The notes: generated from the sequence alone by a model not told the origin. Counted from the first letter of the stretch, positions 22,954-33,545 are shown. The stretch is 64,000 nt of DNA from Conchocele bisecta (GCA_029237695.1 CM055275.1:87284433-87348432); one strand, 5' to 3'. Numbers and translations: made by a program.

Positions 22954-23054
22954 GATAAAAATAAACAATTGGCGATAAAAAATTACAATTTTCGGAATTG
23001 TTTTTTTTTTTTTCGAAAATTGTAATTTTTTATCGCCAATTGTTTATTTTTATC
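22954..23054. repeat. Long hairpin, 41-bp perfect arms, 19-nt loop
   Basis: The left arm 22954-22994 (gataaaaataaacaattggc...) is the exact reverse complement of 23014-23054. The loop is mainly T. Related sequence occurs at 29098-29228 (with outer ends agggttccgctgg / ccagcagaatccct) and 44280-44316. Confidence 0.95.
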
Positions 23055-23424
23055 GCCAATTGCGAACGTTTCCAAGTTTATACCCCGATAAATTCGACAA
23101 AAAGGCCATTCATTCCTATATTGAACAGTCGGAATAATAACATACTGATGCTTGTCTACATGTAAAATTTGAGTTTTTTTAAATAAATAATAGAGGTTTT
23201 ATAGGGTGTTTGGGCTATGAGATTGTTATAGGTTGTGTATTTTTATGAGAGGAAAAATACGTGAAAAAAAGGTTATCAAAATGTTATAACAAAATAAAAT
23301 ATGGGAATGGACGTCTATTACATGTTCTGGGCTGATATAGGTATATTGATACACGTACATGTAGCAGATGAGTGTTTTACGTATTTATTTATTTCTGTAA
23401 AGTCAATCCACTCCATACCTGTAT

Positions 23425-23575
23425 AGTGGTATTGGCAAAAAGTGTAGATCCAGATGAGTCGGCTTGTGGCGAGCATTCTCATCAGGATCTACACTTTTTG
23501 TAAGTAATTTTCATATTTTTTAGAACAAAAAGTCACCCCTTTATCATAAATGGACTAGTCTGAAAATTATGAGTG
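23425..23575 (+). repeat. Foldback motif A element
   Basis: agtgtagatccagatgagtc / attctcatcaggatctacac form the hairpin (23446-23502). It is followed by 'aagtaattttcatatttttt', 'cctttatcataaatggacta' and 'gtctgaaaat', as at 12300 and 39186. Confidence 0.85.
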
Positions 23576-23587
23576 ACAACTGTGAGC

Positions 23588-23892
23588 AGAGCTCCAGATA
23601 ATCTGCGTATTTGCATAAATACCCAATTAAAATTGCTAAAAACCCAATTAAAATCAGAAGTAGCGAGTATCAAAAAGCAAATTTCATTAGAATTGTCACC
23701 CCAAGGAGACAATTCTAATGAAATGCCAGGACATGTTTTCATTTCAAAGCTAACTTTTCAATTATTGCTGTCTGTTGATGTGTAAACAGTACTGTGCTTT
23801 TATTTTACCCAATTAAAATTGTGAAATACCCAATTGCTTCAGAAATGATGTAGTGACAATACTCAATTACAAATTCCTTATCTGGAGCCCTG
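23588..23892. mobile_element. Foldback MITE F1 (GCTCCAGATAA ends)
   Basis: Outer ends agagctccagata / tatctggagccct. The interior order is 'aatacccaattaaaattgc', 'atcagaagtagcgagtatca', the palindromic core around gagacaattctaatgaaatg, 'acccaattgcttcagaaatga'. Other copies: 28494, 30608, 33657, 37304, 43427. Short minus-strand frames in these copies are by-products of the repeat. Confidence 0.9.
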
Positions 23893-24759
23893 TATGAATG
23901 TCGTTGTTCCACAATATGGCCGCGCTGACAGCGCCGGTGATCGCAGCGAGTTTCTTGACCTCGATGGGCCGCAATCTGAGCGTGGACCTTAGACGATTCT
24001 CGAGTGTTGTCAAAATATAATTTGGAAGCGCATGAGAATCGTCTCTAAGACAATTCTAAATGTGTTGTCAAAATATGTGTTGATATAAGAGATATTGATG
24101 CTTTTCTCTTTGTTTTATTCCTTCATAAAACATGTTTGGTAGCAGATGGGAATCGTCTCGATTTCCGAGAAAAATCCGTGTGACTCTTTGCCATTCCATC
24201 ATGCATGCTTTCGACACACGCATGTGAAAAATGTATTTCCAACAGCAGACGGCGAGATCGCGAGGCGAGGTCGCGAAAAGGAATACAATGCAGGCAATCA
24301 TGCGCATATGTCGAGATCGCGAACACACAAGATTGTAACATGGCCCCAACAGGTATTATATAATCGTCTTGCTTTGAAGGTACACCTTTTTGGTTAAGCC
24401 TGCTTTCTTGGTGAACGCAATAAATTGATAATCCGCGATAAAGTGTGGCATGCCTCGATTGACCACTATATTTTGCCGATCAGCGAGGATCTAATCGTGG
24501 CCTGATATAGCGAGGCTGTCCCCGAGATAACAAGGAATTCTGTGATGTAGCGAGGATTCTGGTAGCAAGCTGGCATTGTCTGCGACCAACGCGGATCGCA
24601 ACTTTTCATAGAAATTTGACGCTTGTACTGTACTATCAAATCATCGGCGGGCGCGACATGCGAGCCGCGACCATCTAGTCTTCAGAAAGTGGCTATATTG
24701 ATAAGCTGGCACACTACCATGTATGATGTATGATGGTTGTTGATTTTATTATGTACGTA

Positions 24760-24950
24760 CAAGGTGCATGATCACGTAGTTACAACAACAACGTCGCCCA
24801 CTCCAAAGTAAGTATTATTTGATATTTTCATTAATGTGCAACAAATTGTGATGAAATATGGCACAGCAAACGCGTCTTCAAGAGCTGCATTTGGTGGTCC
24901 AGAGAGTTTGGCACAGACATAAGTCTTTTGCGAAGAATCGAGTTTTTCGG
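24760..24950 (+). mobile_element. Foldback F6, left half
   Basis: aaggtgcatgatcacgtagt ... gttacaacaacaacg, 'gatgaaatatggcacagcaa', 'gagctgcatttggtggtcca'. It corresponds to the left arm of the complete F6 copy at 38579-38976. A right half lies at 27617-27917. Confidence 0.8.
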
Positions 24951-24961
24951 CCTCGCGCAAT

Positions 24962-25160
24962 TTCATACACTTTGCGGCAAACTGCTGTTTTGTGGCAAAA
25001 CTCTGCAACCTCCTGCGGTATTCCCCGCAATTGTTTTTATCGATTGCGGCAATCATGACCAACTGAATTGCGGCAAAACGCGGCGTAATCGTTAAACCTA
25101 TCACCAACACATTTGCCGCAATTTGCGGCGTTTTGATCAATAGAAAATGCGGCGTTTTGC
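24962..25160. repeat. 'tgcggcaaaacg' degenerate repeat patch
   Basis: Many variants of gcggcgttttgc / gcaaaacgccgc occur in both orientations. A similar patch lies at 27303-27500. Both are inside the two F6 halves and look like inverted counterparts. Confidence 0.65.
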
Positions 25161-25323
25161 TTCATATTTCAGTTGAGTATTCATGCAATTTCTTTAAGGT
25201 CACATATCGTCACGCGAATCGGCGTAATATCTCCAAAAATGTGTATGGAAGTAAAGGAACATATCTTCTGTATCGTAACATCGGCCTATGCACATGTATA
25301 TTTACATTGCCGACGTCACGTTT

Positions 25324-25340
25324 ATATATATATATATATT
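25324..25340. repeat. (TA)n microsatellite
   Basis: Short alternating TA tract. A similar one lies at about 25852-25868. Confidence 0.8.
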
Positions 25341-26701
25341 ATATTTTTCCTATCAAAATTTAAATACGGTCGTAAGTATTCATTTCCAATAGATCGGTAA
25401 ACGGAAATTGCGATTATTACCTTAGAGGTAATTAGAAATCGTATGGGTCCCGTTAGTTTTCGTGATTTTATGACCGACGACTTCCGTTTCGGCCTTCGAC
25501 CAACTCGTCCGTCAGCCAACTCATAATAAGACACAATAGCGACATGTCCAATGTTCATCAGCTGACAGTCGACAGGTTGCGGCATGCCCGTATGTAGCCA
25601 GGGGGAATAAGTTGTGCACTCGAAATCTCGCGATCACGCTTCACGATCGCAACCTATGCGAGAAACCGCGAACACGCGAGGTTGTCACATGTCCCTAACA
25701 GAACACGTACACATTGTTTTAGGAGACGATTCTTATGTGCAGCCAAAACATGTTTTTATTAACAAATATTCTTGACAACAAAAACATAATAAATGTCTTA
25801 GGAGACGATTCTAATGTACTGCCAATACATGTTTATTGAAAAGAAAACATATTATATATATATATATTCTATTGTATTCAATATCGCGTTTTCGCCTCGT
25901 GATCGCGCGTTTTTGTGAATGCGATGAGTTCCATTTTCAAACGGCGCATAAAGAAATATGCCGCCGTGCCCACCACCTATCCCAAACTAGCACATTTGCG
26001 ACATATCATTTTCTGTCTAGCTGCACACCTGATGGTGTTTACAATCATCTGTTGGTAGTCCAGTTTCACGTGCAAAGTTTGACCTGGTGACCGACATTTA
26101 GAATTCGGCAGAAACAAACATATCAAAACAACGCTATGTAGTCGCTCACGTCCATCGCATCGCCGATAAATTGATAATTACGCATTAGCTTGACATAGTG
26201 CATTTTCACATTTGTTTGATTTCTTGATAAAGCAAGATTTGGCAGCACATGAGAATCGTCTCTAAGTCGATTCTTTGTAAAGAAATACAAATGTATTCAT
26301 GTTTTATTTTCACATTTGTTGATTTCTTAATAAAATAGGTTTGTCGACACATGAGAATCGTCTCATTATACGATACTAATGGATTTTTTTTCATCAAAAC
26401 AAATATTTATTTCTTAATAATAACACATGTTTTGGCAACACATGACAATAGTCTCCTATGACAAAACCATTTATATTTTGTACGAATATTAGCATTATTG
26501 TCAAGCCCGCCTGCGGAAAGCAGACATAGTGCATTCCTCACAATGACGTCTGGGTGTCCGTCCGTGCGTCCGTCCGTATTTTTAATTGTTGACAGTATTA
26601 TCACCGAAAACCGGCGATGCAACATGGAATGAAATGTCGAATCTAGCCCATAGTCATTGAGGAAACTGTTAGAACGGGCAAACAATTGACACATTCAAAA
26701 A

Positions 26702-26975
26702 CTAGAAATGTGGCATTAAGGTTTCGAACGCACCAAGTCTGTGACATTGACCCTGGGCTTAAAGGTTCAGGGCGGTGACGACGAATGTGGATTTGTCCAC
26801 AGGGCGGTAAGACTTTCAATTTGGAAGCTGGAATTGCCCGTGTGTGAAATGTGAGGCAGGAGATCCGCAGAAATTATAAGCCATTTACCCGAGCGTTAAG
26901 GTTTTGGGACGGACGGACGTACGTACGGACGCCGGTAATACTATATGCCCCCTCACCATATGGTGGGTGGGGCAT
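26702..26975 (-). mobile_element. Helentron-like element of H1 type, inverted, one unit
   Basis: Read on the minus strand: 5' hairpin atgccccacccacc...ggtgagggggcat (26975 down), 'atagtattaccggcgtccgt', GTAC/GTCC microsatellite, one damaged 168-bp-type unit, then 'atgccacatttCTAG' ending at 26702. It lies inside the region between the F6 halves. Confidence 0.85.
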
Positions 26976-27302
26976 AATAAACAATTCAACTTGTGTTTCT
27001 CGAGTCGGGTTCCATATGGTGAAGAGGAAATACGATCGATTACACACCGTGAAAATCTTGTTGGAACGTAAAAGCCAATTGTCACGTACGATATTTCAGT
27101 TTACCGACGTTACGTCAGCTGTTATTCTAAGTATGTATGGTCGCTCGTTAGGGGCATTTCTTTACTTCTTTTAAAAGTGATGGGTTGTTGCCTAGGGGAT
27201 AGAACACCTGACTTCAAATCTGATGGTTGTGTGTACAAAGTAGTAACACAGTGGTTCGTCACATTTTTTCTGAGTCATTGTGTCGATGTACAAAGTAATA
27301 AC

Positions 27303-27500
27303 ACAGTGATTCGTCGCATTTTGCAGAGTAATTTTGTCGCAAAACGCCGCAATTATTTCGCCGCGTTTTGCCGAGGAACAGCGCGAAATCACCGCGCAAA
27401 CTTTGCGGCGTCTTTTCCTTATGCCGCAATTGGCCACGGGAAGTTTTGCGAGAGATTGCGGCAATTTTCCGCGCTAAAGTTAAATTGGTTGCAGCAATAA
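27303..27500. repeat. 'tgcggcaaaacg' degenerate repeat patch, second
   Basis: See the patch at 24962. The phrase cgcaaaacgccgc appears mostly in the opposite orientation here. Confidence 0.65.
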
Positions 27501-27539
27501 CAAAAAATATGCGGGTTTCGCGGTGCCTGTACTGTATGT

Positions 27540-27917
27540 CGTTTTTGCGAAGAATCGATTTCCGTGTCGGTAGAAATTGGGCGAAAATACAGAAACCACC
27601 ATATGCAGCTTAACACGTCTTGTTAAGCTGCATTTGGTGGTCCATGGAGTTCGGCACGGACTTATGTCGTTTTTGCGAAGAATCGATTTCCGTGTCAGTA
27701 GATACGGAAATCGATTCTTCGCAAAACCGACAGAAGTTTGGGCGAAAATACAAAGACCACCAAATGCAGCTTAACAAGACGTGTTTGATGTGCCATATTT
27801 CATCAAAATCCGTTCCGTAATAAGGACAATATAAAAGAATACGTACTTTGAATCAGATGGATTCTGGAAATTTCAGTTGTTGTTGTTGTTGTTAGTACCA
27901 TGTGATCATACACCTTG
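27540..27917. mobile_element. Foldback F6, right part with doubled arms
   Basis: gaagaatcgatttccgtgtc and its reverse complement, 'gtggtggtc'-type and 'gaccaccaaatgcagctta' phrases, then 'catcaaaatccgttccgtaa', 'gttgttgttgttgtt' and the end tgtgatcatacacctt. Compared with the complete copy at 38579 it contains an extra inverted arm at 27540-27612. Confidence 0.8.
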
Positions 27918-27951
27918 GTAAAAACCTCTCTAAACCAGACACCCTGGGGTC

Positions 27952-28304
27952 AGAGTTCCAGATAAGCTTTGTGTGTAAAGCGTACTATACCCCCTGATTT
28001 CAAAATAATTGCGTATTTTACTTTTACAAATTATTTATTTTCTTCATTACTAAATAGGGAACAAATGATAAAAAAAAAGATAACAAATATAAGCATTCAC
28101 TTATTTGAACTGTTTGCTTTTTGTAGCTCAACTAAGTGAGTGTTCAACTTTATTTATAACAGTATTTTCACTACTCAATTTGAAAATTAATGCGTATTTT
28201 CACATTGCTGTGCGTATTTTGTACTCCCACTTTTGATAATCGATGCGTATTCAGCTAAAATAATTGCGTAAAATACGCCAATGCGCACCATATCTGGAGC
28301 CCTG
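27952..28304 (-). mobile_element. Foldback MITE F2
   Basis: Outer ends agagttccagataag / atatctggagccctg. Interior in reverse order of the copy at 38167: 'ataccccctgatttcaaa', 'cattactaaatagggaacaa', 'ctcaactaagtgag', 'gcgtattttgtactcccac', 'gcgtaaaatacgcc'. Confidence 0.88.
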
Positions 28305-28493
28305 CCTGGGGTATTCCCATTGTGAATGGTTAGAGGTTAGTCATTACAAAGTTTTTAACTCTCAGAATTTGTGATTCTTGTCTGCGAAATATGTGTTATG
28401 TCCTAAATATTGGTATACAATGTAGTAGACTATGTTGGCTCTGGGATTTTGAAATTATTATCCAATATTTGTAAAAATCTAGTACTTTTTCAC

Positions 28494-28875
28494 GCTCCAG
28501 ATAAGGAATTAGTAATTGAGTATTGTCACTCCATCATTTCTGAAGCAATTGGGTATTTCAAAATTTTAATTGGGTAAAATAGAATCACACTACTGTTTAC
28601 ACATCAGCAGACCGCACTTATTGAATAGTTTGCTTCTAAATGAAAACACATCTTGGTATTTCATTAGACAATTCTTATGAAATACCAAGATGTGTTTTCA
28701 TGGGAAAATAAGAAAATATGCTATATTTGTGGTCTGTTTATTGTTTTCTGTAGCATGATAAAGATACCACAAATTTTTCATTGCTTTTTGATACTCACTA
28801 ATTCTGATTTCAATTTGGGTTTTTTGGCCATTTTAATTGGGTATTTACGCAAATACACAGCTTATCTGGAGCTCT
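28494..28875. mobile_element. Foldback MITE F1
   Basis: gctccagataaggaattagt ... agcttatctggagctct with the core palindrome cttggtatttcattagacaa / gaaataccaag near 28650-28690. Confidence 0.9.
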
Positions 28876-28977
28876 GGCTGGGATTTTGAAATTATTAGCC
28901 AAAATGGACTGATAAAATGAAAAAAGACAATACTATTTTACATTTGCTCCAATATTTGTAAAAATATAGCACTTTTT

Positions 28978-29030
28978 ATGCCTCATACAAATAGTGGATG
29001 GGCATTTAGTGTTAACCGTGTTCAAATAAT
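28978..29030 (+). mobile_element. Helentron-like 5' end, solo fragment
   Basis: ttttt then atgcctcatacaaatagtgg, tgggcatttagtgttaacc: a degraded 5' hairpin of the type seen at 39588 and 44975. No array or 3' end follows. Confidence 0.6.
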
Positions 29031-29097
29031 TTCTGAAATTATTAGTAGCCAAAATGTCAATTTAATTTGTTTCCAAATGGCTATTTTAAATGTACAT

Positions 29098-29228
29098 GCA
29101 GGGTTCCGCTGGCGATCGCCACTCGCAATTGGCGATAAAAATAAACAGTTGGCGATAAAAAATTACAATTTTCGAATTATTTTTTTTGAAGTGGCGATTT
29201 TTTTATTTTCCCCAGCAGAATCCCTGAC
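29098..29228. repeat. Foldback with 'ggcgataaaa' core
   Basis: Outer ends agggttccgctgg (29100) and ccagcagaatccct (29212) are inverted. The inner part 'ttggcgataaaaaattacaa' matches one arm of the hairpin at 22954-23054. Confidence 0.8.
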
Positions 29229-29702
29229 ATGTCCACAAAATGTTCTTTATAATGGAGACAACATAAACATTCATTCTCCAGTAGCCCGCGTATTGATTGG
29301 CTTTACATGTACATGTATTATACATTTTATATTAGACGTAAATTTCCACACTGATATCAGGGGCGATAAATTTGTTTCCTTAAAACGTTAAAGAGACATT
29401 ACTATTTATTCTCTGTAATTATATTTGGATGTGCAATGATCATACTTTATAATCTGTCGAAAATATTATTTTTTAAGGTGACGTATTTTATTAGTATAAA
29501 TAATTAAAAAAAATATCATGCCTCATTTGCATATGAAAATAGCCTGATACCACGCGAGTCACTATCGGTAAAATAAATATTACTAAATGATTATATCTGT
29601 ATAGCGTTCACTCATAATCGTTAGAACTGGTGGAATAGTGACACAATTATACACTTACATCTATTTAAATCCTACTGAGTGGGCATGTACATGTACCTTT
29701 AA
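29226..29702 (-). mobile_element. MITE T1, inverted copy
   Basis: In reverse complement it follows the 55966-56407 copy through 'gcctcatttgcatatgaaa', 'ccaccagttctaacgatta' and the end gggcatgtacatgtaccttt-AA. The other TIR (at 29226) is truncated. Confidence 0.85.
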
Positions 29703-29869
29703 TAACCAAATGGTTACTGCGGCTACCAGTATAGTGACACAATTGATAGAAACGAAACACCTTTTCTCATGTCTGATATATATACATGTATATATATTGG
29801 CAGCATGTGGGTTATTACATAAATACACACACGTCACAACCTCATAAAATGCGACTTATCGCTTTGGCG

Positions 29870-29932
29870 AACAGTGTAGACCCAGATCATCAGACTGCGC
29901 GTTAGCGCAGTCTGATCTGGGTCTACACTGTT
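29870..29932. repeat. Hairpin 'gtgtagacccagatc', arms ~28 bp
   Basis: aacagtgtagacccagat.. at 29870 pairs with atctgggtctacactgtt ending 29932; an inner stem (cagactgcgc / gcgcagtctg) adds to it, with a small bulge in the left arm. The motif recurs inside F8 (41412, 42800). Confidence 0.92.
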
Positions 29933-30263
29933 TCACCATACCATGATCGTAACCACAATAAATTCCCCGGGTTGATCAGGATCTATACTAGTAACTAGCT
30001 TTTAACTGGTGATAAATGCTATTAAGCCTAGTTTTCTTGTAACGTGACCAGTATGGAATAGTGGTGTATGTTATTTCTGTACCATTCCTTAGTATGTGGC
30101 TGTTTATGCCAGAATCTGGGTAGAATTAGGTCGTTGGCAATATATCGTGTATTATTATTTTCAAGTATATGATTTGAAGGAATTTATGATAAATGAAAAA
30201 GAAATACTGATTTTAAAAGTGCAATAAATTCTTGGATTAACTAACTATACGTACATTATATTC

Positions 30264-30469
30264 TTAACCCTTACAATGCTGAATTAATTTGTGTCGTCTG
30301 CTGAATATTTGTTATTTTCTCATCAAAAACTTGGTTTGGCAGCAATTTAGAACCATTTCCAATGGAAATGATTCTAAAATGCTGCTAAACCATGTTTTTA
30401 CTGAGAGAAAAGACAAAATATGAATTATCAGCAGACGACTATTTTCGGTTCCCGCATTCTAAGAGTTAA
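30264..30469. mobile_element. Foldback MITE F4
   Basis: ttaacccttacaatgctgaa ... cgcattctaagagttaa, with 'tcgtctgctg' / 'cagcagacga' inside the ends and a central palindrome around 'atttccaatggaaat'. Other copies: 37066 (partial), 41143, 42550, 44796, 56404, 60471. Confidence 0.88.
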
Positions 30470-30954
30470 ATACTGTTATATTATTTAAAGGAATTTTTGA
30501 TAAATCGCTGACACATGAAAATAACGATGCAATACATTATCTGAATAACAGCACATATGGATTAACAAAATTACTAGTATATAAACACTATAAAGGTATA
30601 CATCAGCGCTCCAGATAAGCTGCGTATTTGCTTAAATACCCAATTAAATTACCAAAAACCAAATTGAAATCAGAAGTAGCGAGTATCAAAAAGCAATAAC
30701 AATTTTTATCATGCTGCAGAAAACAATAGACAGACCACAAATATAGCATATTTTTCTTATTTTCCATGTGTAAACATCTTGGTATTTCATTAGTATTGTC
30801 TAATGAAATGCCAAGACGTGTTTTCATTTCGAAGCAAACTATTCAATATTTGTTGTCTGTTGATATGTACAAATGTAAACAGTAGTGTGATTTTATTTTA
30901 CCCAATTTTTTTTTTTTGAAATACATGTACATGTACCCAATTGAAATACATGTA

Positions 30955-32164
30955 CAGTCAGAATTCGTTACAACGGCATAGTTCGTCAGAGATGAATCTG
31001 CCGTTATAACGAATATGCCGTTATAACGAATATGCCGGTATAAAGAATCGGCGATTTTCTCCTCGCTATCAGACTGTCGTGATAATTCCGGTAATTGGAA
31101 CATGTCGGTAATTGGTAACCACGCATTGTATCGACGCTATTTGCTGTCATTTTACATTAGCATTATCAGCGAGATATATACTTATTTGTCACCACATTGA
31201 TAAAGCAATGCATATATACGAATTTATATCAAGGAAACCAACAACATTCAAAGCTAATCCGGTATTTGACAAAGTCTAGGTTGCAGGCGAACCTGTTGTT
31301 AATTGTAGAGCGCGTGGTGAATACCGGATTATCTGTGAAATTGTTTCTTTATTGTTAGCAATTCGCAAACATGTGCATTTATAAAAGAAACACATATTTT
31401 AATAAACAGTTTGTTTTAATTTACATGCTAAAATTTATAAAATTGCAAAGCAAAAACATGTAGAGTGGTTTCCCTTTAAATATTTACATGACGATTCGTC
31501 CCTATCTGAACTCGCCCCAGAGGCAATGCTACACGATAATTATTTAAATTGTTCACGATTATGATATTTTTTTATTTACAGTCTATCGGTCCTTGCTGGA
31601 TTTAATCACTTGTAAATTTAGTTGCTAACTGTTCATTTCTTAATTGATGTTTGCAAAATAGTACATCACAGCAGGTGACAAGGTACCGACACGTTAATTG
31701 CCGCGATTTATGACAGCAGGTCGGGGTTAATCAGTTGTGAAATTGTTTAGATATGGTCAGTGACTGGTTCCCGAATATCGGTTTCCGGCACGTAATGCCG
31801 GATAACAGAGCTGGTACCAGCGACGCCGGGTACCAGCGATGCCGGGTACCGGCGCCGTTATCATGGTTATGACGCACATTATATGGTCAGTGACTGGTTC
31901 CCGAATATCGGTTTCCGTAATGCCGGATAACAGAGCTGGGTCACAGCGCTGGTACCAGCGACGCCGGGTACCGGCGCCGTTATAACGCACATTAAATAAG
32001 ACTTCAACTGTGTATTCGTTTGCGGGAATTCCCTGCCGGTGCCGGAAGCCGAATTTGCCGGTATATCGAGCAGATTAAAGAGCATGCCGATTGGTTTGGC
32101 GGCTTATTGTGCCGAGAGGCGAATATGCCGCTATAACGTGTGCCGCTGTAACGAATTCTGACTG
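30955..32164. mobile_element. pogo/Tc1-like TIR element, 1.21 kb, TA target duplication
   Basis: TIRs cagtcagaattcgttacaac (left) and ..gtaacgaattctgactg (right); TA lies immediately outside each end (30953-30954 and 32165-32166). Sub-terminal 'ccgttataacgaatatgccg' repeats continue inward. The interior has no transposase frame, so it is non-autonomous. TIRs starting CAGTC with TA duplication are typical of Tc1/mariner-superfamily pogo elements. Confidence 0.88.
31753..31995 (+). repeat. Tandem duplication inside the pogo-like element
   Basis: 'ggtcagtgactggttcccga ... gatgccgggtaccggcgccg' at 31753-31880 is repeated at 31886-31995 with a small internal rearrangement. It is GC-rich relative to the rest. 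Confidence 0.88.
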
Positions 32165-32329
32165 TACCCAGAAATGATGGAGTGAAAATACTCAATTACT
32201 ATTAATTTCTTATCTGGAGCTCTGTAAACATTGTTTTAAAGTCACTCTTTTTATTAAATTTTCAGACTGACTTACATTCATGTATGTAATATATGAGTAA
32301 CTGGAGAACTGGGCTTATAAATGTGATTT

Positions 32330-32490
32330 GTGACCAGTGTAGCTCCTGATAAAATAGCCCACTCTTGTAGCCTGATGACAAGTTGTATTGCTTGTTGGAA
32401 GTAAGTTTCATTGATTGAATGACGAACAGTCCAGATCCTGATCAGACTGTGGATGCTCAGACTGACTTGGATCTACACTGGTCCAGGGAT
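32330..32490 (+). repeat. Repeat F13
   Basis: agcctgatgacaagttgtat, 'catttgatt'-like stretch, 'tgacgaacagtccagatcct', 'gatcagactgtgga', 'gatctacactggtc'. It matches 44350-44476 in order. Confidence 0.75.
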
Positions 32491-32643
32491 CCAGCAGGGC
32501 CTTGAAAACCTGGAATAGCCTGGAATTTGACAAAAGGCCATTCAAGGCCTTGAAAGTCCTTTAATTTCACTGTAGGGCATTGAATGTCCTGGAATTTTGT
32601 TTGTGGGGTTTGGAGGTTTGCGATATCTGCGTTATACAAATAC

Positions 32644-32822
32644 AGAGCTCCACGGACCAGTTAAGATGCGTAATTTGACCAAATATTTGAGGTATTTTTC
32701 TCAGTTCTTCAACAAAAATGGCAAGTTGTGAGTTCTTAAGAACTCACAACTTGCCATTTTTGGTGAAGGAATACAAAATTCCTCCAAAAGTGGATAAAAT
32801 TACGCACCTTAACTGGAGCTCT
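32644..32822. mobile_element. Foldback MITE F9 with a 50-bp perfect palindrome
   Basis: Ends agagctccacggaccagtta / taactggagctct. The centre 32713-32762 is a perfect palindrome without loop (each half: caaaaatggcaagttgtgag then ttctt). The ends resemble those of F1 and F2 (agagctcca..agttaag against agagctccagataag). Confidence 0.9.
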
Positions 32823-32935
32823 GCAAATTGATAGTAAAATAAAAAATACAGTTCAAGAAAAAACGCTTGATGCCGACAGCGTGAACCCAGCTGCAAATAC
32901 CTGGTTTTTTTTATTATCCCCTCGCCGATAGGCAA

Positions 32936-33201
32936 GACTGTTGTTTGTTTCCAGGCCAGACACCCAGACAGCCATAACATAGACCGACCATCACGATGAC
33001 AGACAGACAAGAGTGAATTCCTGCAGCTCTAGCCAACCGACTGTAGCCGACTATGACCTTGACATTGACCTTGATAACTCGATTGTTTGTTTCCAGGCCA
33101 GACACCGAGTAAACACAGCCATAACATAAATAGACCATCACGATGACAGACAAGAGGGAATTCCCGCAGTTGAAGCCAGCCGACGTTGACCTTGATAACT
33201 C
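32936..33201 (+). repeat. Two partial tandem copies of tropomodulin exon 1 (acceptor, leader, ATG)
   Basis: The block 'ttgtttgtttccag|gcc.gacac...aacacagccataacat.a..(a)gaccatcacgATGACAGACAAGAG' occurs three times: acceptor AG at 32954, 33096 and 33218; ATG at 32996, 33143 and 33264. The third copy is the real exon. Copy 1 carries a 4-bp duplication after ATGACAGAC and stops after 6 codons (33014-33016). Copy 2 reads MTDKREFPQLKPADVDLDN and then runs into the next copy's acceptor, with a stop at 33248-33250 after 35 codons. Copies 1 and 2 end near 'gttgaccttgataact'; the real exon instead continues into LDDLLAQL. If an mRNA uses the first acceptor, both short frames are upstream ORFs; copy 2 is out of frame with the main ATG. 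Confidence 0.92.
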
Positions 33202-33263
33202 TGTTGTTTGTTTCCAGGCCCGACACTTTGTAAACACAGCCATAACATAGACAGACCATCACG

Positions 33264-33401
33264 ATGACAGACAAGAGTGAATTCCCGCAGTTGAAGACAG
33301 CCGACAGTGTGGCCAATGTTGATCTTGACAATCTCGATGACCTTCTGGCTCAGTTGACAGCCGCGGAGCTTGATGAACTCAATGGAGATTTCGACCCGGA
33401 T
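33264..33401 (+). CDS. TMOD: Tropomodulin, coding exon 1
   Basis: 46 codons, starting MTDKSEFPQLKTADSVANVD and ending NGDFDPD at a canonical donor (gtaagt at 33402), phase 0. Tropomodulins cap actin filament pointed ends. This exon covers the N-terminal tropomyosin-binding helix with the characteristic LDDLLAQLTAAELDELNGDFDPD segment. The ATG was chosen because it alone leads into the full conserved segment; the two upstream ATGs (32996, 33143) belong to partial exon copies. An acceptor at 33218 shows at least one more 5' leader exon must lie upstream, which I could not identify. Confidence 0.96.
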
Positions 33402-33489
33402 GTAAGTAGACATTAACCATTAACCATTTCACCCAGAAATATCTTACAGGGACTGTTTTATTCGTATTCTAAATTTTAGCTACTGAGAG

Positions 33490-33545
33490 TTGAAACCAAG
33501 GTTCCGTCCCTAAATGACCATGGCTGTTGCTAGGACGTAAAACCC
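33490..33545 (+). repeat. SINE tail fragment
   Basis: ccgtccctaaatgaccatgg, 'ctgttgctaggacgtaaaac'. It resembles the 3' part of the SINE at 34195-34350. Confidence 0.5.

Larger units (their letters stand above)
23985..26450. repeat. Cluster of F7 half-foldbacks (gacgattct / agaatcgtct)
   Basis: agaatcgtct-type half-sites with 'cagcacatgagaatcgtctc' or its inverse lie at about 23992, 24030, 24146, 25725, 25802, 26246 and 26350. Each is near 'aaaacatgttttta'. A 'gatcgcgaggcgaggtcgcg' block at 24253 and a similar inverted block at 25890 form an outer pair. Overall a broken set of nested foldbacks; exact element borders are not resolved. Confidence 0.6.
30608..32223. mobile_element. Foldback MITE F1 split by a TIR transposon
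   Basis: The left part 30608-30954 (gctccagataagctgcgtat, core palindrome near 30780-30825) and right part 32165-32223 (agaaatgatggagtgaaaat ... tatctggagctct) form one F1 copy interrupted by the 1.2-kb element described next. Confidence 0.88.

Noticed and set aside
28978..29391. 137-codon + strand frame as a gene
   Set aside because: It spans a Helentron 5' fragment, a foldback and part of an inverted MITE T1; no single coding origin is possible.
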